Below, one piece after another: positions 44,946 to 54,677 of a stretch of 64,000 nucleotides of DNA. The notes beneath the pieces were generated by a model, which ran no database searches, was not told the origin of the DNA, and worked only from the letters and a program-made list of their open reading frames with translations. The stretch lies in contig NZ_JARZAI010000016.1 of assembly GCF_029893355.1 (NCBI RefSeq), positions 1 to 64,000 of the forward strand, in the 5' to 3' direction. Source of the DNA: Kitasatospora sp. MAA4 (GTDB taxonomy: Bacteria; Actinomycetota; Actinomycetes; Streptomycetales; Streptomycetaceae). Positions within the stretch are counted from its first letter, which is position 1; each line of letters opens with the position of its first letter. A program made the translations under genes and the position numbers.

Positions 44946-45883
44946 CCGCGCAGCCCCCGGTACTGCCGGCGCCCGAGTTCGCCGATCCCGTCCAGAGCGC
45001 CGCCCGGCCGCTGCGGTTCGGCTGGCCGCTGGCGGTGCTGCGCACCTCCAGGCCCCGCCAGTGGCCCAAGAACCTACTGGTGTTCGCCGCCCCGGTGGCG
45101 GGTGCCGAGCGCGGCCGGGCCGATGGACTGGCCTACGCGCTGGTCGCGTTCGGCGTGTTCACCGCGGCCTCCTGCGCGGTGTACTTCGTCAACGACGTGG
45201 TCGACGTCGAGCGCGACCGGCACCACCCGAGCAAGCGGACCCGGCCGATCGCGGCCGGCCAGCTCGCGGTGGGACACGCGATCGTCCTGGCGGCCGTCTT
45301 CGTACTGCTGGCCGAGAGCGGCGCGCTGGCCATCTCCAGCCTCGGACTGGCCCTGACGGTCACCGCCTACCTGGCCGTCTCGTTCCTCTACTCCTCCACG
45401 CTCAAGCACATCCCGGTGCTCGAACTGACCGTGGTGGCCTCCGGGTTCGTGCTGCGGGCACTGGGCGGCGCGGCGGCCGCCCAGGTGGCGCCGTCCGGCT
45501 GGTTCGTGCTGGTCTGCAGCCTGGGCGCGCTGCTGGTGGCGATCGCCAAGCGGTACACCGAACTTGCCGGCCTCGGCGCCACCGCGGCCGGGCACCGGCC
45601 ATGCCTGCGCGGGTACACGCCGACCGGCCTGCGGTTCGCCCAGCGCTTCGTCAGCGCCGCCATGGTCGGCGCCTACCTCGGCTGGGCGCTGCTCAACGGC
45701 GGCCCCTGGGCGGCTGGTTGGCATCTGGTCACGGCGATCCCGCTGACCGCGGCGCTGGTCCGGTTCGACTGGCTCACCTCCCGGGCAGGAATGACCCGGG
45801 TCGAGGACCTGATCACCCGGGACGGCCCGATGCTCGGCTGCGAACTCCTGTGGCTGGCCCTCTTCGTGGTGGGGATGCGCTGA
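44942..45883 (+). CDS. Decaprenyl-phosphate phosphoribosyltransferase-like UbiA protein
   Basis: A 313-residue UbiA-superfamily integral membrane prenyltransferase with about eight or nine helices. The opening RPRQWPKNLLVFAAP and the metal site NDVVDVERDRHHPSKRTRPIAAG correspond to mycobacterial Rv3806c, which joins phosphoribosyl diphosphate to decaprenyl phosphate. Overlaps the preceding gene by 4 bp and the following by 1 bp. The product is the precursor that DprE1/DprE2 would epimerise after dephosphorylation. A DPPR phosphatase gene is not in this operon. Confidence 0.9.
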   Translation: MTAQPPVLPAPEFADPVQSAARPLRFGWPLAVLRTSRPRQWPKNLLVFAAPVAGAERGRADGLAYALVAFGVFTAASCAVYFVNDVVDVERDRHHPSKRTRPIAAGQLAVGHAIVLAAVFVLLAESGALAISSLGLALTVTAYLAVSFLYSSTLKHIPVLELTVVASGFVLRALGGAAAAQVAPSGWFVLVCSLGALLVAIAKRYTELAGLGATAAGHRPCLRGYTPTGLRFAQRFVSAAMVGAYLGWALLNGGPWAAGWHLVTAIPLTAALVRFDWLTSRAGMTRVEDLITRDGPMLGCELLWLALFVVGMR

Positions 45884-47241
45884 TGGGAACGGTACTTCGG
45901 GCGGCCGTACCGGACCGGCTGCTCCAGGGCTGGGGTCGCACCACCGGGAGCCGGTCCCAGGTGATCGGTCCCCTGGAACCGGACGCGCTACGGGAGTTGA
46001 TCGCCGGACGGCCCGGCCGGGGACTGCTCGCCCGCGGTGCGGGACGCAGCTACGGCGACGCCGCACAGAACGCCGGCGGGCTGGTGCTGGCGCCCGTCAC
46101 GCCCGCCCGGATCGAACTGGACGCCGCCGCGGCCCGGGTGCGGGTCTCCGGCTCGACCACCTTCGCCGAACTGCTGGAGCACCTCGTCCCGCACGGTCTG
46201 CTGCTGCCGGTCCTGCCGGGCACCCGCCACGTCACGGTCGGCGGAGCGGTGGCGGCCGACGTGCACGGCAAGAACCAGCGCGTCGACGGCACCCTGTTCC
46301 ACTGGCTGGAGAGTATCGAACTGCTCTGCGGGGACGGCGAGTTGCGGACCCTGACGGTGGACGGCGACGGTCCGGCGTTCCGGGCCACGGTCGGCGGCAT
46401 GGGCCTGACCGGCGTCATCCTCGCGGTCACCCTGCGGCTGATCCGGATCCGCAGCTCGCTGCTGCGGGTGACCGTCCGCCGCTGCCCGGACCTGGACGCG
46501 CTGATGGCCGAGCTGGAGTCGGCGACCAGCCGCTACGCGGTCGCCTGGATCGACACCACCGCCACCGGCCGCTCGCTCGGCCGCGGCGTCGTCGACCTCG
46601 GCGACCACCTCGCCGCGCCCGATCCGAGCGCCGAGCCGGACGGCCTGCGCTACGGCCCGACCCGCGCGCCGCTGGCCCCCCGGATGCCGCTGGGCCTCTT
46701 CAACCCGGTCACCGCCCGGGCCTTCAACGAACTCTGGTACCGCAGGGCCCCCCGCGAGCGCTGCTCCCTCCAGGGCCTCCCGGAGTTCTTCCACCGGCTG
46801 GACGCGGTGGACCGGTGGAACCTGGCGCTGGGCCCGCGCGGCTTCCTGCAGTACCAGTTCGCCGTGCCGCTGCGGGCCCGGCACGTGGTGGCCGACGTCC
46901 TGGAGTCCCTGCAACGCGTCGGGGCGGCGCCCTTCCTGGGCACCCTGAAGCGTTTCGGCCCCTCCCGTGGCGGCCCGCTCTCCTTCCCGCTGCCCGGCTG
47001 GTCGCTGGCCGTCGACATGCCTCCGGGCGGACCCCGACTGGCGGAGCTGCTCCACGAGTTGGACCGCAAGGTGGCCAACGCGGGCGGCCGGGTCTACCTC
47101 GCCAAGGACGCCCGGCTCGGCCGCGTCGCCTTCGACGCGATGTACGGGCCACTGGAGGACTGGCGCGCCGCCCGGGCGCGGCTGGACCCCGCCGATACGA
47201 TGCGATCCGACCTCGGACGGAGACTGGGACTGTGCCGATGA
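45883..47241 (+). CDS. dprE1: DprE1-like decaprenylphosphoryl-ribose oxidase
   Basis: A 452-residue FAD enzyme of the vanillyl-alcohol oxidase family. The FAD-binding segment is ARGAGRSYGDAAQNAGG, with VGGAVAADVHGKNQ following; the C-terminal part (PLSFPLPGWSLAVDMP and VYLAKDARLGR) matches DprE1. Oxidises the 2'-hydroxyl of polyprenylphosphoryl-ribose. The residue corresponding to C387 of M. tuberculosis DprE1, the benzothiazinone target, is alanine here (GWSLAVD for GWNICVD). Start ATG overlaps the previous stop (TGATG). Confidence 0.9.
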   Translation: MGTVLRAAVPDRLLQGWGRTTGSRSQVIGPLEPDALRELIAGRPGRGLLARGAGRSYGDAAQNAGGLVLAPVTPARIELDAAAARVRVSGSTTFAELLEHLVPHGLLLPVLPGTRHVTVGGAVAADVHGKNQRVDGTLFHWLESIELLCGDGELRTLTVDGDGPAFRATVGGMGLTGVILAVTLRLIRIRSSLLRVTVRRCPDLDALMAELESATSRYAVAWIDTTATGRSLGRGVVDLGDHLAAPDPSAEPDGLRYGPTRAPLAPRMPLGLFNPVTARAFNELWYRRAPRERCSLQGLPEFFHRLDAVDRWNLALGPRGFLQYQFAVPLRARHVVADVLESLQRVGAAPFLGTLKRFGPSRGGPLSFPLPGWSLAVDMPPGGPRLAELLHELDRKVANAGGRVYLAKDARLGRVAFDAMYGPLEDWRAARARLDPADTMRSDLGRRLGLCR

Positions 47242-48002
47242 ACCAGCGAACCCGGCGGCACCCGCGGACCCGGCGGCCCGGCCGCGTGCTACTGCTCGGC
47301 GGCGGCAGCGAGATCGGCCGCGAGATCCTGCTCTCCCTGGACCCGCCGCCCGGCTCCGAGGTGATCCTGGCCGGGCGCGACGAGCAGCGGATGGCGCAGA
47401 GCGCCGAGGGCCTGCCGTTCCGGGTGCGGACCGCGTTCTACGACGCCACCGCGCTGGACACCCACCAGCCCTTCGTCGACGGGATCTTCGCGGGCGGCCC
47501 GGTCGACCTGGTGATCTCGGCGGCCGGCGTGCTGACCGATCAGGAGCTGCTGGACAAGGACCCGCTGCGCGCCGGACTGCTCGTCCAGACCAACCTGACC
47601 GGCCATGTGACGACCCTGCTGGCGGTGGCCCAGCACCTGCGCGCCCAGCGCCGCGGCATGATCGTGGTGCTCTCCTCGGTCGCGGCGGTGCGCCCGCGGA
47701 AGGCCAACTTCGTCTACGGAGCGACCAAGGCGGGCCTGGACGCGTTCGCCCGCGGGCTGGCGGACTCGCTGCACGGCAGCGGGGTGCGACTGCTGCTGGT
47801 CCGGCCGGGCTTCGTGATCGGCCGGATGACGGCCGGCATGGCGCCCGCCCCGGCGTCCACCACCGCGGCCGCGGTGGGCGCGGCGGTCGCGGCGGCGCTG
47901 GCGAGCAGCGCGAGCGTGGTGTGGGTGCCGCGCCGGATGGGCGTGCTGGCCGGCGTGATGCGGCTGATCCCGCGCCCGCTCTGGCGCAAGCTGCCCCGCT
48001 AG
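47238..48002 (+). CDS. dprE2: DprE2-like decaprenylphosphoryl-keto-pentose reductase
   Basis: A 254-residue SDR. GGGSEIGREI is the nucleotide motif, catalytic serine in LSSVAAV and YGATK the Tyr/Lys pair; the end IPRPLWRKLPR is very like that of Rv3791. It reduces the 2'-keto intermediate made by DprE1 to the arabino configuration, the two acting as one epimerase. ATGA overlap with dprE1. With uppS 13 kb away it indicates polyprenylphosphoryl-arabinose production in an organism not expected to have a mycobacterial arabinogalactan. Confidence 0.9.
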   Translation: MNQRTRRHPRTRRPGRVLLLGGGSEIGREILLSLDPPPGSEVILAGRDEQRMAQSAEGLPFRVRTAFYDATALDTHQPFVDGIFAGGPVDLVISAAGVLTDQELLDKDPLRAGLLVQTNLTGHVTTLLAVAQHLRAQRRGMIVVLSSVAAVRPRKANFVYGATKAGLDAFARGLADSLHGSGVRLLLVRPGFVIGRMTAGMAPAPASTTAAAVGAAVAAALASSASVVWVPRRMGVLAGVMRLIPRPLWRKLPR

Positions 48003-48007
48003 CACTC

Positions 48008-49783
48008 TCAGCTCGGCAGCCGCTGCTCGAACCAGACCACCTTGCCGCCGCCCAGCCGGGTGGCGCCCCAGCGCTCGGCGAACTTGGCCACCAGGTGCAG
48101 GCCGCGCCCCCGTTCGTCCTCCGGGCCGGCGGGGCGGCGGCGGGGGAGCTGCGGGCTGTCGTCGCCGACCTCGCAGCGCAGGTGCGAGGTCCGCACCAGC
48201 CGCAGGGTGACCGGGCGGGTGGCGTGCTGGATGGCGTTGGTGACCAGCTCGCTGACCATCAGCTCGGTGTTGTCGGCGAGTTCCTCCAGACCCCAGCGGC
48301 GCAGCGCGTGCCCGGCCAGCCGGCGCGCCCGGCCGGGGGTCTCGTGCTTGGGCTGGAGGTACCAGTAGGCGACGTCCTCGGCCGGGATGCCGTCGAAGGA
48401 GGCGGCCAGCAGCGCGATGTCGTCGCCGCGGTCGCCGGGCGGCAGGATCTTCAGCGCCTCCTGGCAGAGCTGCTCGGGGGAGTGGTGGTGGGCGGTGCTG
48501 AGCCGGGCGCGCAGCAGCTCCAGGCCGCTGCTGATCGGGCGCCGGCGGGTCTCCACCAGCCCGTCGGTGAAGAGCAGCAGGGCCGAGCCGGGCAGCGCGG
48601 GTAGCTCCACCGAGGAGAAGTCGACCCCGCCGACGCCGATCGGTGCGCCGGCCGGCAGGTCGAGCAGTTCGGCCCGGCCGTCCGGGTGGATCAGAGCGGG
48701 CGGCATGTGGCCGGCGTTGGCGACCACGATGCGGTTGGCGATCGGGTCGTAGACCGCGTAGACGCAGGTGGCCAGATGCTGTTCGCGGCCCAGCCGCTGG
48801 GCCTGTTCGTCCAGGTGGTAGAGCACCTCGTGCGGAGGCAGGTCGAGGGCGGCCAGGGTCTGCGCGCTGGTCCGCAGCTGTCCCATCACGGCCGCCGAGG
48901 TCAGCGAGTGCCCCATCACGTCGCCGACGATCAGGGCAACCCGGTTGCCCGGCAGCGGGATCGCGTCGTACCAGTCGCCGCCGACCTGGGCGTCGCTCTC
49001 GCCGGGCAGGTAGCGGTGGGCGAGCCGGACGCCGTGCGGTTGCGGCAGGTGCGCGGGCAGCATGCTGCGCTGCAACTGGTCGGCGATCTCCGACTCGCGG
49101 GTGTAGCGCAGCGCGGTGTCCACCGCCAGGCCGGCCAGTGTGGCCAGGTGGGCGGCGGTGTGGGTGTCGGCGCTGTCGAAGCGGGCCGGCTTGCCGTCGC
49201 CGGCGCGCGGGCGGCGGATCAGCACCAGCAGGCCGAGGACGGCCCCGCGGCCGTGCAGCGGCAGGGCCAGCAGCGCGGTGCCGCGGGCGAGCCGGGCCAG
49301 CGCTCGGGCGCCGTACAGCTCGGTGAAGAGCGGCTGGAGCCGTTCGCTGCCCCGACCGCCCAGCACCAGCGGGCCGACCAGCGACTGCTGGAGCAGCGCC
49401 TCGGCCAGTGCGCCGCCGGGTCGCGCGGTGACCGCCTCGCGGCGCCGGCCCAGCCGCGTCCCCTCGGCGCGGTGCAGCCGCAGCGCGGACGGCGGACGGG
49501 TGCGCTCGCGCTCGTTGACCGGGATCGGCTCGCGCAGGTGGACGAGGGCGGCGTCGGCCAGGACCGGGACCAGGACCTTGACCAGGCTGCGGACCGTGCC
49601 GTCCGGATCGAGGGTGCTGTTGATCCGGCGGGTGGCGCCGTTGAGGTACTCCAGCCGTTCGTTGAGGGCCTGGCGGACCCGCAGGTTCAACGGCGGTGCC
49701 GGAGCCCCGGGCTCGGTGGGCGGGCGGCGCTGGGCCGGGACGGCGGGCGGCTGGCCGGCCTGGGGGGAGAGGTGGTCGCGCAC
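48008..49783 (-). CDS. GAF-SpoIIE phosphatase-HATPase regulator
   Basis: A 591-residue signalling protein. Domains: a GAF-like sensor (about 55-225), a PP2C/SpoIIE serine phosphatase (about 245-455; VGGDWYDAIPL, VGDVMGHSL, LFTDGLVE, DDIALLA) and an anti-sigma-type HATPase (about 465-590; MVSELVTNAIQHA, ERGRGLHLVAKF). Combines kinase-like and phosphatase activities on an anti-anti-sigma protein, so it probably adjusts a sigma-B-like pathway. The start GTG at 49783 has no clear ribosome-binding site. Convergent with dprE2; only 5 bp separate the stops. Confidence 0.9.
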   Translation of the reverse strand: MRDHLSPQAGQPPAVPAQRRPPTEPGAPAPPLNLRVRQALNERLEYLNGATRRINSTLDPDGTVRSLVKVLVPVLADAALVHLREPIPVNERERTRPPSALRLHRAEGTRLGRRREAVTARPGGALAEALLQQSLVGPLVLGGRGSERLQPLFTELYGARALARLARGTALLALPLHGRGAVLGLLVLIRRPRAGDGKPARFDSADTHTAAHLATLAGLAVDTALRYTRESEIADQLQRSMLPAHLPQPHGVRLAHRYLPGESDAQVGGDWYDAIPLPGNRVALIVGDVMGHSLTSAAVMGQLRTSAQTLAALDLPPHEVLYHLDEQAQRLGREQHLATCVYAVYDPIANRIVVANAGHMPPALIHPDGRAELLDLPAGAPIGVGGVDFSSVELPALPGSALLLFTDGLVETRRRPISSGLELLRARLSTAHHHSPEQLCQEALKILPPGDRGDDIALLAASFDGIPAEDVAYWYLQPKHETPGRARRLAGHALRRWGLEELADNTELMVSELVTNAIQHATRPVTLRLVRTSHLRCEVGDDSPQLPRRRPAGPEDERGRGLHLVAKFAERWGATRLGGGKVVWFEQRLPS

Positions 49784-49862
49784 GGCTGCCCGTTCTTACT
49801 GGTCGAGGGTGACGGCGGGTCGGACTCGGGTACGGCCGGTACGGCTTTCGCTGGGGGCGGGT

Positions 49863-50633
<771 letters not shown>

Positions 50634-51085
50634 GGCACCGACCGCCGCTACAGTCGTGGCCTTCCGCTCCCCGCGTTCCCCGTCCGCCCTGCCCGAACCG
50701 CGCGCCCGTACCGCTCGCTCGCCGCACGTGCCACCTGGCCTCTGAGAATATGCGTGATCACCGCGGTATGGAGTCCGTTTCCGGCCAACTCATGCCCGCC
50801 AGGGCGAATACCCAGCAGGAGACGGAAGCACACTGGGGCGGACGGGGGTGGTGAGACCGACCGCCGCACGCCGCGTGGCGCGAGGGGGTGGGTGGTTTCG
50901 CCGTCGTTTATCGAACGTCAATCGCCGGGTGTCAGAGTTCTATCAGCGCCGGGGAAGCGCAAAGAGGTGCTCCCGCAGCCGGGGGGCTGCGGGGTCACCG
51001 CTGTTCCGGGGGGAACAGGGGGAATCGGGGGTGTGCTTCCCGAGCGGGGGACCGGGGATGACGGGGGTCACGGGGGCCCCGGTGG
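50634..51085. other. 452-bp intergenic region with tandem hairpins
   Basis: No credible gene. CCCGCAGCC with GGCTGCGGG (50972-50993) and CTGTTCC with GGAACAG (51001-51018) are two adjacent hairpins with G-tetrad loops, probably terminating the SARP transcript. Downstream of them is G-rich repetitive sequence (ACGGGGGTCACGGGGG). Short open frames here have no start signals and biased composition only. Confidence 0.55.
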
Positions 51086-54064
51086 TCACGGCGCAGGGGT
51101 GGTAGGGGGCTCGGTGTGCTGATCATCGATCAGGCCCTGCACGGACAGGGCCTCGGGCACACCGAGCCGGGTGAAGATGCGATGGGCCTCCTGGAGGTGG
51201 CCGATCCCGCGCCCTGGATTGCCCTGACGCAGCAGCGCCTCGCCCAGCGCGGCGTTCGCCAGGCCCTGGCAGTAGGCGTTGTCGACCTCCTCGGCAATGG
51301 TCAGCGCCTCTTCGGCGGCGGTGGCGGCCGCGGCGACCTGGCCGTCCGTCAGTAGGCAGCCGGCCAGCCGGGCGAGCGAGAGCCCCTCCCAGAACCGCTG
51401 CTGCTGCTCCTGGTAACGCTGGTACGCCTCCCGCAGGTGGGTGGCCGCCTGCGCCGGCGAACCGGCGGTCCCGAGCACCACGCCCAGTTGGTAGAGCGTG
51501 TCGGTCAGGCAGTAGGCGTTGTTCGACAGCCGCGCTGTGACCAGGGCCGACTCGGCCGAGCTGACGGCCCGTTCACGCTGGCCCAGGGCGAGGTGGGCGC
51601 GCGCGATGTTGCCGAGCACCCGGGCCTCGCTGCTCTTGGCCTCCAGGCTCTCCAGCAGTTCCCGGGCCTGTTCGAAGAACGGCAGGGCCTGGGCCGGCCG
51701 GTTCGTCGAGATCAGCACGTTCCCCAGCAGGCTGGCGACGGCCGAACGGAGAATGGGCGTTTCGGTGGGGCTCAGCAGGTCAAGGCAGTCACGCAGGGAG
51801 GCCTCGGCGCCTGGGAAGTCGCCGGCCATGATGCCGAGCACCCCCAACGCGAAGCGAATACGGGCCAGCGCACCGTTGTCGGCACGCGAAGCGGCGCTTC
51901 GACCGGCGATGTCCAGGATGCGGCGGAAGCGCTCGCCGTGGATGCGCTCCTCGACGAGGGACTTGAGGATGATGAGCACGTCGACCGCCCGGCGCATCAG
52001 TTCGGAGGAGTCCTCCACGGCTCCTTCGATCGCGGCCAGGAGCAGCGCGAACTCGGTCCGCAGCCAGCCTCGGGCCGCTCCGATGGTCTCGAACCGGATG
52101 CCCGCCTGCGCGGGGTGGTGCAGCGATTCTGCCAGCAGGTCGTCGGGTTCGAGGGTCTGGGCCGCGTTGCGCAGGGTGGCCAGCAGCAGGTCGAGCAGGC
52201 GCAGCAGCCCGGGCTCCTTCTCCTCCTGGGATTTGGTCTTTTCGGCCTGCTTCAGCGCGAAGAGCCGGAGCAGGTCGTGGTAGCGGTAGCGACCCGGAGT
52301 GAAGCACTCCAGCATGTTGGCCTCGACCAGAGCTTCCGCCAGGTCCTCCGCCCGCTCCTCGGTCGTACCTAGCAGGGCTGCCACCGCGGCCAGGGGCAGG
52401 TCGGGACTGTCGACCAGCGCGAGCATGCGGAACGCCCGGGCCTCGTCGGGCTGGAGCTGGCCGTAGCCGACACCGAGCGTGGTCTCTACGGCCAGGTTGC
52501 CCAGCTGGAGTTCGTCCAGCCGCCGACGCTGGTCCGCTAACCGGTGAGCCAGGTCGGAGACGCTCCAGCGCGGCCGGCTCGCCAGCCGGGCGGCCGCGAT
52601 CCGGACGGCCAGCGGCAGGAAGCCGCAGGCCGTGACCACGGCCAGGGCGGCCTCGGGTTCGGCGTCGATCCGCTGTTGCCCGACGATCGCCGCGAAGAGT
52701 TCCAGGGCCTCCTGAGGGGTCAGCTCCTCGACGTCCACGAGATGGGCACCAGGCAGTCCGGCCAGCCGGGAGCGGCTGGTCGCGAGCACCGCGCAGCCGG
52801 CCACCCCGGGGATCAGCGGCGCGATCTGGGTGACGTCGTGCGCATTGTCGAGCAGGATCAGCATCCGGCGGTCGGCCAGCAGCGAGCGGTAGAGGGCGAC
52901 GCGCTGCTCGAAGGGCTCGGGCGCCTCGCCCACACCCAGGGCGAAGAGAAAGTCGCCGAGGACCACGGCTGGATCGGCCGGCGTCGCCCCCGCACCTCGC
53001 AGGTCCACGTACAGCTGGCCGTCGGGGAACTCGTGCCGGACTCCATGCGCGACATGGACGGCGAGCGTGGTTTTCCCGACGCCGCCGATTCCGGCGAGGG
53101 AGGTGACCACAACTGCTTGGCCGGAGGCGCTGCGCAGAGTGCCGCGCAGTTCGGCGACCAGCGCCTCGCGGCCGCTGAAGTCCGAGACATCGGCGGGAAG
53201 CTGGGCGGGAGGCGCGGTCGGGGCGGTATATGCGGTCTCGGGTGTCGGGGCCTGCGGTTCCGGCGGTGCGTACATCAGCGTCGGGTCCGCGGAGAGGATC
53301 CGGGAGTGCATGGCGGCCAGGCCGATCCCCGGTTCCACACCGAGTTCGTCGATCAGCAGCTTGCGGGTGGCCGCGTAGACGCTGAGCGCCTCGGCCTGCC
53401 GACCGCACTGGTAGAGCGCCAGCATCAGCAGCTCGCGCAGGCGCTCGCGCAGCGGGTGCTCGGTGGCGAGCGAGTTCAGTTCGGCGGTGACCTCGGCGTG
53501 CAGGCCGATGTCGAGTGCTGCCGCGAAGCGGTCCTCCCAGACCGTCACCCGTCGTTCGGTGAGACGCAGGCGCTGCGAGTCGGCGAACGGCCCGGGGATG
53601 CCGGCCAGCGGCTGGCCGCTCCACAGGGCGAGCGCGGAGACCAGGAGCTGATGCGCAGTCTCGGCGTCTCCGCTCTGGCGGGCCGCCGCGGCATCGGCGG
53701 AACGGGCGTTGAACACCGACAGGTCGAGCGCGTCGGCTGACACGCGTAGAACGTAGCCGTCGCGAACCGAGACGAGGACTTCCGCGGGGGCCCGGACCTC
53801 GCGGTTGGGCTCGATGACGGACCGCAGTCGCGAGACGTAGGTGCGCAGCGCCGCGACGGCCTGCGGCGGCGGTCGGTCGCCCCACAGCCCGTCCACCAGC
53901 TCCTGTGTGGTGACCGGGCGGCCCTGGTGCAGCAGCAGAGCCGTCAGGACGGCTTGCTGCTGCGGCGATCCGAGGGCCAGCGCCTGGTCACCACGCCATG
54001 CCTGGACGGGCCCGAGCACCTGGAACCGCAGCACGGCGTCGTGCGGCGTTGCCTGAAGCTCCAT
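51086..54064 (-). CDS. SARP-family regulator with NB-ARC and TPR domains (AfsR-like)
   Basis: A 992-residue activator. Order: OmpR-like winged helix (about 10-105; VTTQELVDGLWGDRPPPQAVAALRTYVSRLR), BTAD domain (about 110-257), a proline-rich linker, an NB-ARC/STAND ATPase (about 300-620; P-loop AGIGGVGKTTLA with K331, LILLDNAHDV), and TPR repeats (about 700-985). AfsR-like proteins activate secondary-metabolite or differentiation genes after phosphorylation. GGGGGA lies just before the ATG. The divergent neighbour is a 72-codon gene, recalling the afsR-afsS pairing, although that peptide does not resemble AfsS. Confidence 0.93.
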   Translation of the reverse strand: MELQATPHDAVLRFQVLGPVQAWRGDQALALGSPQQQAVLTALLLHQGRPVTTQELVDGLWGDRPPPQAVAALRTYVSRLRSVIEPNREVRAPAEVLVSVRDGYVLRVSADALDLSVFNARSADAAAARQSGDAETAHQLLVSALALWSGQPLAGIPGPFADSQRLRLTERRVTVWEDRFAAALDIGLHAEVTAELNSLATEHPLRERLRELLMLALYQCGRQAEALSVYAATRKLLIDELGVEPGIGLAAMHSRILSADPTLMYAPPEPQAPTPETAYTAPTAPPAQLPADVSDFSGREALVAELRGTLRSASGQAVVVTSLAGIGGVGKTTLAVHVAHGVRHEFPDGQLYVDLRGAGATPADPAVVLGDFLFALGVGEAPEPFEQRVALYRSLLADRRMLILLDNAHDVTQIAPLIPGVAGCAVLATSRSRLAGLPGAHLVDVEELTPQEALELFAAIVGQQRIDAEPEAALAVVTACGFLPLAVRIAAARLASRPRWSVSDLAHRLADQRRRLDELQLGNLAVETTLGVGYGQLQPDEARAFRMLALVDSPDLPLAAVAALLGTTEERAEDLAEALVEANMLECFTPGRYRYHDLLRLFALKQAEKTKSQEEKEPGLLRLLDLLLATLRNAAQTLEPDDLLAESLHHPAQAGIRFETIGAARGWLRTEFALLLAAIEGAVEDSSELMRRAVDVLIILKSLVEERIHGERFRRILDIAGRSAASRADNGALARIRFALGVLGIMAGDFPGAEASLRDCLDLLSPTETPILRSAVASLLGNVLISTNRPAQALPFFEQARELLESLEAKSSEARVLGNIARAHLALGQRERAVSSAESALVTARLSNNAYCLTDTLYQLGVVLGTAGSPAQAATHLREAYQRYQEQQQRFWEGLSLARLAGCLLTDGQVAAAATAAEEALTIAEEVDNAYCQGLANAALGEALLRQGNPGRGIGHLQEAHRIFTRLGVPEALSVQGLIDDQHTEPPTTPAP

Positions 54065-54090
54065 GAGATCCCCCGAGGCCGGTGGCTGTA

Positions 54091-54120
54091 CATCTACAAA
54101 GCACTGCCCTCCCCGATCAA
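54091..54120 (-). promoter_or_regulatory. Promoter of the SARP gene
   Basis: On the minus strand TTGATC (complement of 54115-54120), an 18-bp spacer and TAGATG (complement of 54091-54096) make a plausible SigA promoter, giving a leader of roughly 20 nt containing GGGGGA. Confidence 0.5.
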
Positions 54121-54277
54121 GTCGTGCATCGCACCACGTGAGGGTCGGTGCGGGCGGCGAGATGAGCGAGCGGAGGGCTGTTTATAAGACATTTAACGAT
54201 TCCTACAATACTGTCCCTACGCCCCGGCTGGTCCCGATCGGGGTGGAAGCGAATCTAACGACCAGAAAGGCCTTGCC

Positions 54278-54496
54278 ATGGCCGAGAACGAGAGCTTGAC
54301 CGCAGTCCCCCAGGAGTCCAGTGCGTCGGCGATCGCCGTGCCCCCCATGGAGGACGGCGAGCTTCTGGTGCCCGCGCAGGGTGGGGCGCCCGCTATCGAG
54401 CAGCCCACGGCGGACCCCGCAGAGGCAGAGGCATCGGCTCAGTCCGTTCGTGAGGGCGATGTCAAGCCGCTCGGTCTGATTTCGCCCGTGCACTAG
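54278..54496 (+). CDS. Orphan 72-residue acidic peptide, precursor-like
   Basis: A small, acidic, cysteine-free protein: MAENESLTAVPQESS at the start, Pro/Glu/Ala-rich middle, and a distinct C-terminus EGDVKPLGLISPVH. GAAAGG lies 7 nt before the ATG, and TACAAT (54204-54209) is a possible -10 in an AT-rich stretch. It has no recognised family. Size, composition shift and a hydrophobic C-terminal segment are reminiscent of ribosomal peptide precursors, but no maturation enzyme is nearby. It is divergent from the SARP gene, which may activate it, and is followed by an ATPase gene with its own promoter. Confidence 0.6.
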   Translation: MAENESLTAVPQESSASAIAVPPMEDGELLVPAQGGAPAIEQPTADPAEAEASAQSVREGDVKPLGLISPVH

Positions 54497-54629
54497 ATCC
54501 GGCCGCTGTTGCGCAGTCCTGCCCCGCCCTGGATGTGCCGGTGCGGGGCACTTCCTTGTGATTCGCCAGAATTGGTCGGGTATGTCAATTTGCGGCGCTC
54601 CGGAAGGTCCGGCATCGGCCGGTGCCATA

Positions 54630-54677
54630 CTTGTATAGTTCGACTTATACAGATCCGTATAGATTGAGTCATACAAG
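54630..54677. promoter_or_regulatory. 48-bp symmetric operator abutting a start codon
   Basis: The segment reads CTTGTAT, 9 bp, TATAC, 6 bp, GTATA, 9 bp, ATACAAG, with each arm the exact complement of its mirror. It can also be read as two similar 18-bp operators, GTATAGTTCGACTTATAC (54633-54650) and GTATAGATTGAGTCATAC (54657-54674). It ends at the base before the ATG at 54678. It resembles GntR-type operators of streptomycete integrative elements; no regulator gene is adjacent. Confidence 0.8.

Noticed and set aside
50848-51105. Possible 85-codon gene in the SARP-methyltransferase gap
   Set aside because: No ribosome-binding site or -10 element, overlaps predicted terminator hairpins and the convergent gene end, and its translation is compositionally biased.
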